Assembly (NCBI GenBank): GCA_017647145.1
Contig: JAGCLD010000001.1
Coordinates: forward strand, 1-45,965
Direction of reading: 5' to 3'
Source of the DNA: Paludibacteraceae bacterium
Lineage (GTDB): Bacteria; Bacteroidota; Bacteroidia; Bacteroidales; Paludibacteraceae
Length of the DNA: 45,965 bases
Positions within the stretch are counted from its first letter, which is position 1, and each line of letters starts with the position of its first letter. Both the position numbers and the translations under genes were made by a program. The notes under the pieces are model-generated. The model made no database searches, was not told the DNA's origin, and worked only from the letters and a program-made list of their open reading frames with translations. This document shows, one piece after another, positions 24,974-33,053 of this stretch.

Positions 24974-25402
24974 ATGGGACTGTTAGATAATTATTCAGGC
25001 ATAGGGATGTGTCCTCGCCCAAAGTGGCAACATCAGGGTGTGATTGCTCATTTTATTAAGAGTGCTGAACCAGAGATTTATATGCAAGGACTTATTCTCT
25101 TGCCAGAAGCCACAGTGACCGATGATTGGGATGATTTGGCGCCTGACTTGGTGGTTTTCTCGCCCGATATGGAGCCCCTCTGCATTATAGAAATCACCAC
25201 GCATGCCCAATGTAACGCCATTATACGCAAATGCTACGAACTCATAGAACGCTTTCCGGAAGCAGAATACTTTGTGTATGATTATGAAAAGCGGATACTC
25301 TATCAGTACGATGTAGCGAATAAAGACTGGCTCTCTTCAGCGGAATACATACCAGTATCGAAATACCTCAACAAAGCAATGATGGAATACTTAAAAAACT
25401 AA
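24974..25402 (+). CDS. Small Uma2/PD-(D/E)XK-like protein
   Basis: 142 residues from ATG 24974, chosen because a -7 box sits just before it. The core DLAPDLVVFSPDMEPLCIIEITTH (residues ~56-79) has the Asp, then Glu-x-Thr spacing of Uma2-type restriction-endonuclease-like folds, followed by an amphipathic helix (CYELIERFPEAEYFVYDYEK). A Lys in the usual ExK place is replaced by Thr, so activity is doubtful. I do not recognise a named family. Single gene followed by a bidirectional terminator. Confidence 0.6.
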   Translation: MGLLDNYSGIGMCPRPKWQHQGVIAHFIKSAEPEIYMQGLILLPEATVTDDWDDLAPDLVVFSPDMEPLCIIEITTHAQCNAIIRKCYELIERFPEAEYFVYDYEKRILYQYDVANKDWLSSAEYIPVSKYLNKAMMEYLKN

Positions 25403-25492
25403 GGAGAATAGCATATGAAACAAACTTTAGGAATCTCTATGCGTTTAAGCATTGTTTGTCGGTAGGGCATTAGAGTGTTGTGTGTTAGCGAC

Positions 25493-25532
25493 AAAAAAGA
25501 TGTGTCAAAATCTATTCTGACACATCTTTTTT
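25493..25532. terminator. Bidirectional terminator between convergent genes
   Basis: Perfect 15-bp stem (25493-25507 with 25518-25532), 10-nt loop, A-run before and T-run after: works for the plus gene ending 25402 and the minus gene ending 25554. Confidence 0.9.
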
Positions 25533-25553
25533 CTGTTTTTTACGTATGTGGGT

Positions 25554-26291
25554 TTATTCATTTTTTGCATTATTAGACAAGTAGTTGAGTATCTCTTTGC
25601 GTGTATTAACGCGTTTTATGTCGTTTGGTTTGTAATGTATTGTATCGACTGTGTTGCAGTTGAGATTTTCGATTTGTTGTCCTTCTTTGAGTATTACTCT
25701 TACATCCAAGGGCTCTATCCCTTCCTTCATTACTTCATTTGTTTGGTGATGATAACGTACTACGTAGGCTTTTTTTAAAGTATTTTCTTTGTCCGAAATA
25801 AAGGTGTAGGGAATATAGTCTGTTTTGCTTATATCACTGGCATTAGGATATAGAGTGGTGAGGATTTGTTTTGTTCTGTCCTTGCTATAATCCCAGTTAG
25901 GTGTAAAGTAAATTGAATCCCTGAGATAGAACATCTGCTTGGGGTAGAAGTTGATATTTTCTTGTTCTTTCGCAAAGTGTTTTAAGCCTCCTGTATGAGC
26001 AAGAAGGTAATATATACGCACCTGATTGGTATCGATATTCTGTGTTAGCATTTGTGAAGTTGTAAACGTTTCCCAAATTTCAGAGCCACATCCGCTGCAT
26101 GCAAAGAAGACAATCTTATAATGTGTGGTGTCTGTGTTGAGTATTTTGGCAAATTCATTTACTGTAACAGGGGTGCAGTTTGGATAAGTTGTTGCCTCCA
26201 TGTAGGTGGTAGAAGTTTCTCTACAATTCATAACCATGGAACAGGATGCTAAAGTGGCTATTAAAATTATAATAAATAAGGATTTTTTCAT
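25554..26291 (-). CDS. Lipoprotein with thioredoxin-like CSGC motif, unknown function
   Basis: 245 residues. The signal peptide ends in a lipobox LASC (C17), so a lipidated envelope protein. Residues ~55-80 (YKIVFFACSGCGSEIWETF) place a CxxC after a hydrophobic strand as in thioredoxin-fold proteins; the rest (YLLAHTGGLKHF, PYTFISDKE) is compatible with a redox-type fold but I do not recognise the family. A short Gly-poor C-terminal region follows. Monocistronic, with its own promoter and terminator. Confidence 0.75.
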   Translation of the reverse strand: MKKSLFIIILIATLASCSMVMNCRETSTTYMEATTYPNCTPVTVNEFAKILNTDTTHYKIVFFACSGCGSEIWETFTTSQMLTQNIDTNQVRIYYLLAHTGGLKHFAKEQENINFYPKQMFYLRDSIYFTPNWDYSKDRTKQILTTLYPNASDISKTDYIPYTFISDKENTLKKAYVVRYHHQTNEVMKEGIEPLDVRVILKEGQQIENLNCNTVDTIHYKPNDIKRVNTRKEILNYLSNNAKNE

Positions 26292-26338
26292 GATGTGTTT
26301 GATTTTGAAAGATTTTTATGTATATTGGTTTTATTTTG

Positions 26339-26370
26339 CAATTATATGCATTTTTTTACAAATAAACAAA
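26339..26370 (-). promoter_or_regulatory. Promoter of the CSGC lipoprotein gene
   Basis: Minus strand TTTG (26370-26367), 20-nt spacer, TATAATTG (26346-26339; one mismatch to consensus). Leader about 40 nt. Confidence 0.55.
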
Positions 26371-26493
26371 TTTCTTTATTTTTTTGTATTTTTAATAGGC
26401 CTATTTTAGAAATATTTGTTTTGTTGGAGACAAGTAATAAAATAGCCTGTTTTTGGCTTGTAGTTTCTTTGCGTTATAGATAATAAAAACACA

Positions 26494-26522
26494 AGAGTGC
26501 ATATGGTCATACCTATGCACTC
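26494..26522 (-). terminator. Terminator of the lipoprotein pair
   Basis: 10-bp stem (26494-26503 with 26513-26522) downstream of the minus gene ending at 26591; on the minus strand a T-run follows after 5 nt. Confidence 0.6.
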
Positions 26523-26590
26523 TTTTTGTATATATCACATAAAATAACATGTTGATGCCGACTCAAGTTATTTCCTATGAAATATAAAGT

Positions 26591-27322
26591 TTATTTACAA
26601 TAATTTATGAATATATCTAATTTTTCTTTGTGGGTTTTTGCATTCGTCAAACGTTTTTCAATTGAAGATATGGAGATAGTTTTATTCAATGCTTTTTTCA
26701 TAGTATTCAATAAACATATTTTTTGAGCGTTATCATCTAACGTGTATATTAATTTTTCAAACTCTTTTACAATGAGTCTTTGCGACCAACCATTTTTCTT
26801 GTATTTTTCCATAACCTCTTCAATATGATATGTGATTTCATTTGATTCAGGAGATTGGGATGTTTGTTTGACTGCGTAATTCTCTGTAGTGATTTGGTTG
26901 TTGCCTGAAGTATATGGAACAGATTGTATAGGCTGTCCTTGTTCATCTAAAAATTCAATAATAGTGGCACGAGCAGCCACATGCTGAACTCTTTTGGGAT
27001 ATCCACCAAATAGGAAACGGAAAAAGTTAGTAGATTCTCTTCTAATTTCCTCGATAACTACATTTATGAGTACTTGACTTCCTGTTAGTTGTGCGTTTTT
27101 GAGTAATTTTCCGTAGGCGCTGTTAGCAACATCGGTTCGGGAGAGGTTTGTGTTATTTACATCAACGACTGCTTCGATGTTGCGCACAACTCGGAAGTTT
27201 GCTTTATCTAAAACTACTGTACTTTGAGCACCAAAATTATTTCTGGCATTTGGCAAATATGTTCCTACAGAACAACTAGTTGTTAAAAATATAACAAATG
27301 ATAAGATTAGACCTTTTTTCAT
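26591..27322 (-). CDS. Lipoprotein, DUF6567-like, unknown function
   Basis: 243 residues from ATG 27322 (MKKGLILSFVIF); the upstream extension overlaps no promoter and adds a poor leader. Lipobox TTSC-S around C16. The middle has a beta-rich stretch (TVVLDKANFRVVRNIEAVV; VLINVVIEEIRRE) seen in Bacteroidetes lipoproteins of the DUF6567 type. The C-terminal ~90 residues are helical. Second gene of a pair, 22 nt after the gene ending at 27345; both are envelope lipoproteins of unknown role. Confidence 0.75.
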   Translation of the reverse strand: MKKGLILSFVIFLTTSCSVGTYLPNARNNFGAQSTVVLDKANFRVVRNIEAVVDVNNTNLSRTDVANSAYGKLLKNAQLTGSQVLINVVIEEIRRESTNFFRFLFGGYPKRVQHVAARATIIEFLDEQGQPIQSVPYTSGNNQITTENYAVKQTSQSPESNEITYHIEEVMEKYKKNGWSQRLIVKEFEKLIYTLDDNAQKICLLNTMKKALNKTISISSIEKRLTNAKTHKEKLDIFINYCK

Positions 27323-27344
27323 AATAATAAAAAATAAAATACTG

Positions 27345-27701
27345 TTAACGATATAATTCGGCATCTATTATAATTCCTTCTCCCCAATCCTTTTCCCACC
27401 AATAACCATTATTGGTATTTTCAAAGTTTGTGATATAAATATATTTTGCCCCTGCTCTCGCAGCTTCTTTTTGCAACACAGTATTCGCTTCAGAAGCATT
27501 ATTTGATCTAAAAAAAGTGTGATCATTGGGGACTATGGAAATTGTTCCTATGTATTTTGCATTTTGGGGAATATGCTCAACTATTATTGCAGAATAATTA
27601 GGCTTATAATATGTATTTGTACGAACAATCGGAACAAATGCAGGAGTGCAACTAGCTAAAAATTGGCCAAGCATAATTATTGATATCATCATCTTCTTCA
27701 T
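27345..27701 (-). CDS. Small lipoprotein, unknown function
   Basis: 118 residues. Signal peptide with lipobox LASC (C18). The mature part contains YIGTISIVPND, VLQKEAARAGAKYIYITNFE and an acidic end. The YIG-x-I start and the (A/G)A-x-YI-x-I(T) strand resemble YbjQ/DUF-type small folds where an AG-AKYI helix-strand recurs; no firm family. It starts 73 nt after the poly-T end of the ncRNA at 27774, with no promoter seen in between, so the RNA may be its leader. Confidence 0.75.
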   Translation of the reverse strand: MKKMMISIIMLGQFLASCTPAFVPIVRTNTYYKPNYSAIIVEHIPQNAKYIGTISIVPNDHTFFRSNNASEANTVLQKEAARAGAKYIYITNFENTNNGYWWEKDWGEGIIIDAELYR

Positions 27702-27773
27702 GAAGTTTTCCGATTAACCTATACATCGTGAGGCTCTAAATGGGGAATATTGATTATACGTAATTATGGACAT

Positions 27774-28087
27774 AAAAAAAGCGTAGACCTCCGTTGCTCA
27801 CTTACAATCAGAGGCCTTCGCATTGCCCACACAGTCAAATAAACAACAGGAAACCTACGCCGGTATGATGGCACACTGCAACCTACATAGGTGCAGCATG
27901 GATACACTCATACCCATAGGCATCTACTGCTCACTTTGATTTTGACTGTGTTTGAAAAGTTGCGAAGTTTTCTGATTGTCAAACGCAAAGCGTCAATAAA
28001 CGCTATTCAATATGTCTGAAACCTACCCTCGGAAATAATTTACTGCAAAACACTTTTCGCAGGACATATTCCCTCCAGCATAGGATT
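27774..28087 (-). ncRNA. Structured RNA (about 310 nt) with its own promoter and terminator; 6S-like rod or regulatory leader
   Basis: Begins ~6 nt after a full-consensus promoter and ends in seven Ts (minus strand). Nested pairs form a rod: 27971-27979 with 27804-27812 (9 bp), 27961-27967 with 27816-27822 (7 bp), 27941-27951 with 27829-27839 (11 bp), a wide internal loop, 27908-27913 with 27863-27868 (6 bp), and the apical hairpin 27890-27896 with 27876-27883. The 5' part adds a hairpin around 28035-28060. The rod (176 nt) with a central bubble recalls 6S RNA. A competing pairing, 27855-27860 with 27781-27786 plus 27844-27850 with 27791-27796, would give a terminator stem next to the T-run and cannot coexist with the rod. 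No coding frame. Confidence 0.65.
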
Positions 28088-28092
28088 CGTGG

Positions 28093-28124
28093 CAAAGGTA
28101 GTATATATCTTTCAAAAAAGCAAA
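28093..28124 (-). promoter_or_regulatory. Promoter of the structured RNA
   Basis: Minus strand TTTG (28124-28121), 20-nt spacer, TACCTTTG (28100-28093): full consensus. Confidence 0.8.
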
Positions 28125-28145
28125 CTCACAAGCCACTCGGTGTCG

Positions 28146-28156
28146 CCCCCCCCCCC
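28146..28156. repeat. Run of 11 C followed by CA-rich sequence
   Basis: Homopolymer of 11 C in the gene-free stretch upstream of the RNA promoter, followed by a (CA)-rich tract to about 28173. Prone to slippage; also a likely site of sequencing error. Confidence 0.9.
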
Positions 28157-28184
28157 ACACACACCACACACACCCAGGCCATCC

Positions 28185-28261
28185 GTTACCATACCGTTAC
28201 CATTAGATACAAAACAGATACCAACTAGATAGGAACTAGGTAGGAACTAGGTAGGATGAAA
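28185..28261. repeat. 11-bp-period intergenic array 1
   Basis: Seven 11-bp steps, clearest in GTTACCATACC/GTTACCATTAG (28185-28206) and ATAGGAACTAG/GTAGGAACTAG (28229-28250). Read on the minus strand, 28221-28202 is GTATCTGTTTTGTATCTAAT, matching 19 of 20 positions at 35381-35400. Confidence 0.8.
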
Positions 28262-28363
28262 ATAGATTTAAAGATAAAAAGCAGATGTGTTATGATGTGT
28301 GTGTGGAGGTTGAGGTGGGTGGTTAGGTAGGTGCTTGTTATGGGTGAGTTGATGAAGGTTGGT

Positions 28364-28400
28364 GAAATAAAAAAGGATATGTCAGAAAGACATATCCTTT
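28364..28400 (-). terminator. Terminator of the efflux operon
   Basis: 12-bp stem (28372-28383 with 28389-28400), 5-nt loop, T-run on the minus strand, 28 nt after the PII-like stop. Confidence 0.85.
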
Positions 28401-28428
28401 AGGGGTTATAACACTAAGTGGAGTTAGT

Positions 28429-28722
28429 TTATACTGTTTGTTCAATGTTCCACACAAAGGCGCGTACACCGATTTCTTTGTTACGGCAATCCAATTTGTG
28501 TACAGTCTTTAACAGAGTGTCCACTTGATCATCGTTTACCACAGTGATAACAGCTGAGTTCATCTCAGGCCAGGTGTGTGTGCCACGACGGGGTTCACCT
28601 CCGTTGGTGCCCCGTCCTTGTACGTTTTCAAAGAAGGTGAAACCACTTATTTTCAGTTGGTCCAACATATACTCAACGCGTTCTGTGTTGGCTTGATTGA
28701 ATATAATAAATACTGCTTTCAT
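28429..28722 (-). CDS. PII-like small protein linked to an RND efflux pump
   Basis: 97 residues starting MKAVFIIFNQANTERV, with a beta-alpha-beta layout, VQGRGTNGGEPRRGTHTWPEMNSAVITVV in the middle (residues ~34-62) where PII proteins carry the T-loop, and a second alpha-beta half (LLKTVHKLDCRNKEIGVRAFVWNIE). It is the PII-like protein often found at the 3' end of RND efflux operons in Bacteroidota. A nucleotide or metal sensing role is inferred from the fold. Lies 40 nt after the pump gene. Confidence 0.8.
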   Translation of the reverse strand: MKAVFIIFNQANTERVEYMLDQLKISGFTFFENVQGRGTNGGEPRRGTHTWPEMNSAVITVVNDDQVDTLLKTVHKLDCRNKEIGVRAFVWNIEQTV

Positions 28723-28762
28723 ATCTATTCTGTTTTATTTCAACTCAGACAGAAGCAAAGCC

Positions 28763-31700
28763 TTATGCTTGCTTCTCATCATGAGGGTTTAATTGCATAA
28801 AGATGTATTCTTTTTGTTCTTGAATAGCTTTGTCACGTTCGCCGTGGCGTGACATAAGGCCGTAGAGCACAGGTACTACAATCAGAGTGATAAGGGTGGA
28901 AACCAAGGCACCACCAATCACCACAATGCCCATTGGTACCCACATCTCAGAACCTTCACTCTTACTTAATGCCATTGGCACCATACCCAAGATGGTAGTG
29001 AAAGCGGTCATCAATACAGGGCGCAAACGGGAAGCACCCGACATGGCAATAGCCTCATTGAGTTCATATCCACGGTCACGCATCAGGTTGATGTAGTCCA
29101 CCAACACAATACCGTTTTTCACCACAATACCCACAAGCAGTACCACCCCTAATGCTCCAATCATATCCAGGCTGGTTCCCGTGATGAGCAAGGCCAGAAT
29201 GACACCCGTGATGGCAAATGGCACTGACATCATGATGATGAATGGTTTTGAGAACGATTCAAATTGAGAGGCCATAACAATATACACCAAGAGAATAATC
29301 AATGCCAGTAACATACCGATGTCGCCGAAAGTTTCTTGTTGATCTTCGTAGTCGCCGGCAATAGCCACATTCACGCCTTGTGGGATGTCAATGTCATCCA
29401 TCATCGCTTGGATAGACATGGCTAACTCACCCAAAGAGGTAGCGTAAGGAGTGACTTTTACAGTAACGATGCGTTGGCGAGTTTTACGCTCGATAGTAGG
29501 CGGACACCAGTATTCTTCCACACGTGCTAATTCTTTCAGTTTGATTTGGCTGCCGGTGTTGGTCATGATGGTGAGTTCTTCCAGGTCGGTGATACTGTTG
29601 CGGAAGTCCTCTTGCAGGCGCACTACAATGTCATATTCCTCACCATCTTCTTTCAGATAACCCGCCACCATGCCATTTACGCGGTTGCGCACATAGGTGG
29701 AGACAGTAGCTTCGTTGAGTCCATGACGAGCCAACTTTTCTTTGTCGAAAATGATTTGAAGTTCAGCGCGGTCTTCTTCACGTGAGATATTCACGTCGCG
29801 CGCACCCGGTACAGATTTTAAGCGTTGGCGCACTTCTTCTGCCAATTGGCTGGTGGTCACAAAGTCATAGCCATAGATTTCAATATCTACAGTAGAACCT
29901 CCACCGCCTCCCATACCGCTGGAAGTAGAGACTTGATAGTCCACCACTTCGGGAAGAGTTGCCAAATCCTGACGAATCACCTCTGCAATATCAAAGATGG
30001 AGCGTTCACGCTCATACTTCTTGTTACAACGTACAGTCATACTGATCTTGTTGTTGTTGGTAGAAGAGAAGAGTGCAGAAATGCCCGCATCATCATTTGT
30101 ACCCGTAGAAGTAGATATCAATTCGATTTCAGGTACAAGAGCCACCATTCGTTGTTCAATCTTACGGGCTGCTTTGATGGTTTCTTCAACACGTGTACCG
30201 CGTTGCAGCTCCACAGTGACACTCATACGTCCATTGTCTTGTTGAGCCATGAAGTCAGTACCGATAGCCCCTGTGAACACAGGAATCAATGAGGCAAAGA
30301 AGAGTAAGAACACCACAATAAGCGTAAGAGCCTTGTGATTCAAGCAAGCACGTAGTACGTTGGCATACCATGTGTCTACCTTATCCAAAAGGCTTACTAC
30401 ATATTTTTCATACCAATTGATGCGAGGTTTCACTTCTACTAACTGACCTTCAGCATCCACTTTCATCTGTCTTGACTTGAGCAATTTAGAGCAGAGCATT
30501 GGCGTGAGTGAAATAGCGATGGTGGTAGAGGTACACACTACGATGGTGACAATCCAACCTAATTCCTTAAAGAGGATACCGGCTTGTCCACCTAACATAG
30601 TGAGCGGCATAAACACTGCAACGATAACCAATGTAGTGGCAATTACAGATACCCATACCTCATTAGTAGCGTAGATAGATGCTTCACGAGGACGTGAACC
30701 ACGTTCAATGTGTTTGGTGATGTTTTCCAGAACCACAATAGCGTCGTCAACCACCATACCAATGGCAATGGTCAAAGAACAAAGAGAGATGATGTTGAGC
30801 GAACTATCAGCCAATGCCAGATATATGAATGCCGTAATCAAAGAGATTGGAATTGTAAGTCCGATGATTAATGTGGCACGCCATTTACCCAAGAAGAAGA
30901 ATACAACTAAAACAACGAAAAGTAGGGCGTAGAAGATAGACTCAGCCAGACCATTGATAGCATTTTCAATGTTGGAAGAAGAGTCATACACCAAGTGTAT
31001 ATCCACATCAGGAGGCAGGTTTTTCTTGATTTGCTCCATTTGGTTGCGTACATCACGTGCAATTTGCACAGTGTTGGCTCCAGTTTGTTTCATCACAACC
31101 AGACGTACAGCATCTTGTCCGTTGATTTTTTCTTCCAAAGAAATATCTTTGATGGTGTCACGCACAGTAGCCAGGTCGCGGATGTACACTTGACGTCCAT
31201 CACGTGTAGTGCTGACTACGATGTCGTTTATTTCTTCGCTTTCTACATATTCACCTTGTACACGGAGTTGGTATTGCTCTTTACCCATCTTGACAGAGCC
31301 TGAAGGCATGTTGAGGTTGTTGGCACTTACGGCATTGCCCACTATTTCAAGATTCAGATTATATGCGTCCAGTTTCTTAGGGTCAAGGTCAATGTAGATG
31401 TAGCGTTCAGGAGCTCCGGAGAGAGATAGGTTTCCAATTCCGTCGATACGGTTGAGCACATTGACTACGTTGTCGTCCAGTATTTTCTCTAAACCCGGAT
31501 AACTCTCTTTGGCTGTGAAAGCATATTGCATGATAGGCATCATGCTGGTGTTAAGCTTGAAGATCAAAGGCTTAGAACAACCCTCAGGAAGTTCGTCGGT
31601 CACCATGTCGATGGATGAACGAATGTCATTGGTCACCTCATCCAGGTCAGTACCCCACTCAAACTCTAAAGCTACGAGAGAGATGTTGTCTTTTGATGTG

Positions 31701-31945
31701 GAGGTTATTTCTTTCAGGTGGTCAACTGAGTTCAAGCTGTTTTCAAGCAACTTGGTAACGTTGGTCTCAATCTCTGTACCGTTGGACCCCGGGTATGTAG
31801 TCATGACAGACACATAAGGGACGTCCATTTCCGGCATTTGGTCAATGGGAAGTTTGGTCAGAGAGAACAACCCCATAACCACTACGGCTACGAATATGAG
31901 CAGTGTGGTGATGGGCTTATTAATCGCTGTTTTATAGATACTCAT
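28763..31945 (-). CDS. RND efflux transporter permease (AcrB/HAE1-like)
   Basis: 1060 residues, full length. Signature N-terminus (INKPITTLLIFVAVVVMG, LPIDQMPEMDVPYV), proton-relay helix TM4 AIGMVVDDAIVVLENITKH with the Asp pair, the second half repeat VVLLVGIVVKNGIVLVDYIN, and two large periplasmic porter regions. Inner-membrane trimeric drug/H+ antiporter that works with the adjacent HlyD and TolC partners. Substrate unknown. 28 nt after the fusion-protein gene. Confidence 0.96.
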   Translation of the reverse strand: MSIYKTAINKPITTLLIFVAVVVMGLFSLTKLPIDQMPEMDVPYVSVMTTYPGSNGTEIETNVTKLLENSLNSVDHLKEITSTSKDNISLVALEFEWGTDLDEVTNDIRSSIDMVTDELPEGCSKPLIFKLNTSMMPIMQYAFTAKESYPGLEKILDDNVVNVLNRIDGIGNLSLSGAPERYIYIDLDPKKLDAYNLNLEIVGNAVSANNLNMPSGSVKMGKEQYQLRVQGEYVESEEINDIVVSTTRDGRQVYIRDLATVRDTIKDISLEEKINGQDAVRLVVMKQTGANTVQIARDVRNQMEQIKKNLPPDVDIHLVYDSSSNIENAINGLAESIFYALLFVVLVVFFFLGKWRATLIIGLTIPISLITAFIYLALADSSLNIISLCSLTIAIGMVVDDAIVVLENITKHIERGSRPREASIYATNEVWVSVIATTLVIVAVFMPLTMLGGQAGILFKELGWIVTIVVCTSTTIAISLTPMLCSKLLKSRQMKVDAEGQLVEVKPRINWYEKYVVSLLDKVDTWYANVLRACLNHKALTLIVVFLLFFASLIPVFTGAIGTDFMAQQDNGRMSVTVELQRGTRVEETIKAARKIEQRMVALVPEIELISTSTGTNDDAGISALFSSTNNNKISMTVRCNKKYERERSIFDIAEVIRQDLATLPEVVDYQVSTSSGMGGGGGSTVDIEIYGYDFVTTSQLAEEVRQRLKSVPGARDVNISREEDRAELQIIFDKEKLARHGLNEATVSTYVRNRVNGMVAGYLKEDGEEYDIVVRLQEDFRNSITDLEELTIMTNTGSQIKLKELARVEEYWCPPTIERKTRQRIVTVKVTPYATSLGELAMSIQAMMDDIDIPQGVNVAIAGDYEDQQETFGDIGMLLALIILLVYIVMASQFESFSKPFIIMMSVPFAITGVILALLITGTSLDMIGALGVVLLVGIVVKNGIVLVDYINLMRDRGYELNEAIAMSGASRLRPVLMTAFTTILGMVPMALSKSEGSEMWVPMGIVVIGGALVSTLITLIVVPVLYGLMSRHGERDKAIQEQKEYIFMQLNPHDEKQA

Positions 31946-31973
31946 TGTTTTGTATTATTTACGTTTAACAATC

Positions 31974-33002
31974 TTATTGGGCGTCTTGCACTATTTCAAG
32001 GGCTACTCCATCCGCCAGACGTCCTTGTCCGATAACAACCAATTCTGTGCCTTCTGTGATTTCGTCAGAGATGATTTCCACTTGGTCGTCGAAACGTTGT
32101 CCTAAGGTTACTGTGATGCGTTTTGCTGTACCGTTGTCATTGATAAACACATAGCGGTCGTTAGCACCTTGTAGTTTCAATACTGCTTGATAAGGCACTA
32201 CCATGGCTTCTTCCTTATCCAAAGACAATGTAGTCTTGGCATACATACCCGGGCGCAAGAGTTCTTTTGCATTCGGGATGCGTAATTTAGCTTGGAAGGT
32301 GTGAGAAGCAGCATCAATCGTAGGGTAAACCATTTCAATTGTTGCCGGGAACTCTTGACCGGGATAGATGTCTGTGGTCAATGTTACATTCATACCATTC
32401 TTCACCATAGGGAAGTAGGTTTCAGGTATGTTGATGAGCGATTTAAGTTTGTTGATTTGGGTTAATACCAAGATGGCTTGTCCGCCGTAGAGTTCACCGT
32501 CTTCATAGTTCTTAGCGGAGATAACACCTTGGAAAGGCGCTTTAACAAAGGTGTTTTGTTCCAGGAAATCCAATGTTTCTTTAGTTTGGTTATAGGATAG
32601 TTCTGTTTGGTCATACATTTGTTGAGATACGCTACCACTCTCACGCAGTGCCTTCATGCGTTGCATTTCTATGGTGAGGTTAGTGAAGGTCAATTTGGTG
32701 GTGTTGTATTGGTTTTGGTCCATACGCACTAACATACTTCCTTCCGAAACTCTGTCGCCTACTTCAACGTAGATGTGTTCGATGTGTCCTGTGAGCGATG
32801 GTGCTACATTTTGTGTTTCATAACCTTGGAGTACTGTAGAAAAGTTCAACTCACGTGCGATTTCCGTTTTGCTGAGTTGCAGTACCTGCACGCGTTCTTT
32901 ACGTGTGTTTTCTTGATTGGTGGTAGTTTCGGCTTTTCCACATGCCGTCAGCGATAAGGCTAGAGTGAAGAAGATAGCCAGATGTTTCATTAACTGATTC
33001 AT
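31974..33002 (-). CDS. RND periplasmic adaptor (membrane fusion protein, HlyD-like lipoprotein)
   Basis: 342 residues. Lipobox LTAC at C21. Lipoyl half-motifs LTGHIEHIYVEVGDRVSEGSMLVRMD and FVKAPFQGVISAKNYEDGEL, a coiled-coil hairpin between them (about 95-145), then beta-barrel (MYAKTTLSL) and membrane-proximal domains. Connects the RND pump to the TolC channel. Spaced 51 nt from TolC and 28 nt from the pump gene. Confidence 0.95.
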   Translation of the reverse strand: MNQLMKHLAIFFTLALSLTACGKAETTTNQENTRKERVQVLQLSKTEIARELNFSTVLQGYETQNVAPSLTGHIEHIYVEVGDRVSEGSMLVRMDQNQYNTTKLTFTNLTIEMQRMKALRESGSVSQQMYDQTELSYNQTKETLDFLEQNTFVKAPFQGVISAKNYEDGELYGGQAILVLTQINKLKSLINIPETYFPMVKNGMNVTLTTDIYPGQEFPATIEMVYPTIDAASHTFQAKLRIPNAKELLRPGMYAKTTLSLDKEEAMVVPYQAVLKLQGANDRYVFINDNGTAKRITVTLGQRFDDQVEIISDEITEGTELVVIGQGRLADGVALEIVQDAQ

Positions 33003-33053
33003 ATGCGTTTTATGTTTTTATTGTTTTTTTGATTATTCTGTATGTTTTGTCGC

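Noticed and set aside
25414-25464. 16-codon frame starting MKQTLGISMR, with an AAGGAG before it
   Set aside because: Bacteroidota rarely use Shine-Dalgarno sequences; it lies just after a stop and before a terminator, with no sign of conservation.
27774-28087. tmRNA or RNase P RNA as the identity of the structured RNA
   Set aside because: No tRNA-like ends, tag-peptide frame (LAA end) or GAGGAAAGTCC-type RNase P segment is present.
28146-28261. CRISPR array
   Set aside because: The units are 11 bp with no 25-40 nt repeats and no unique spacers, and no cas genes are nearby.
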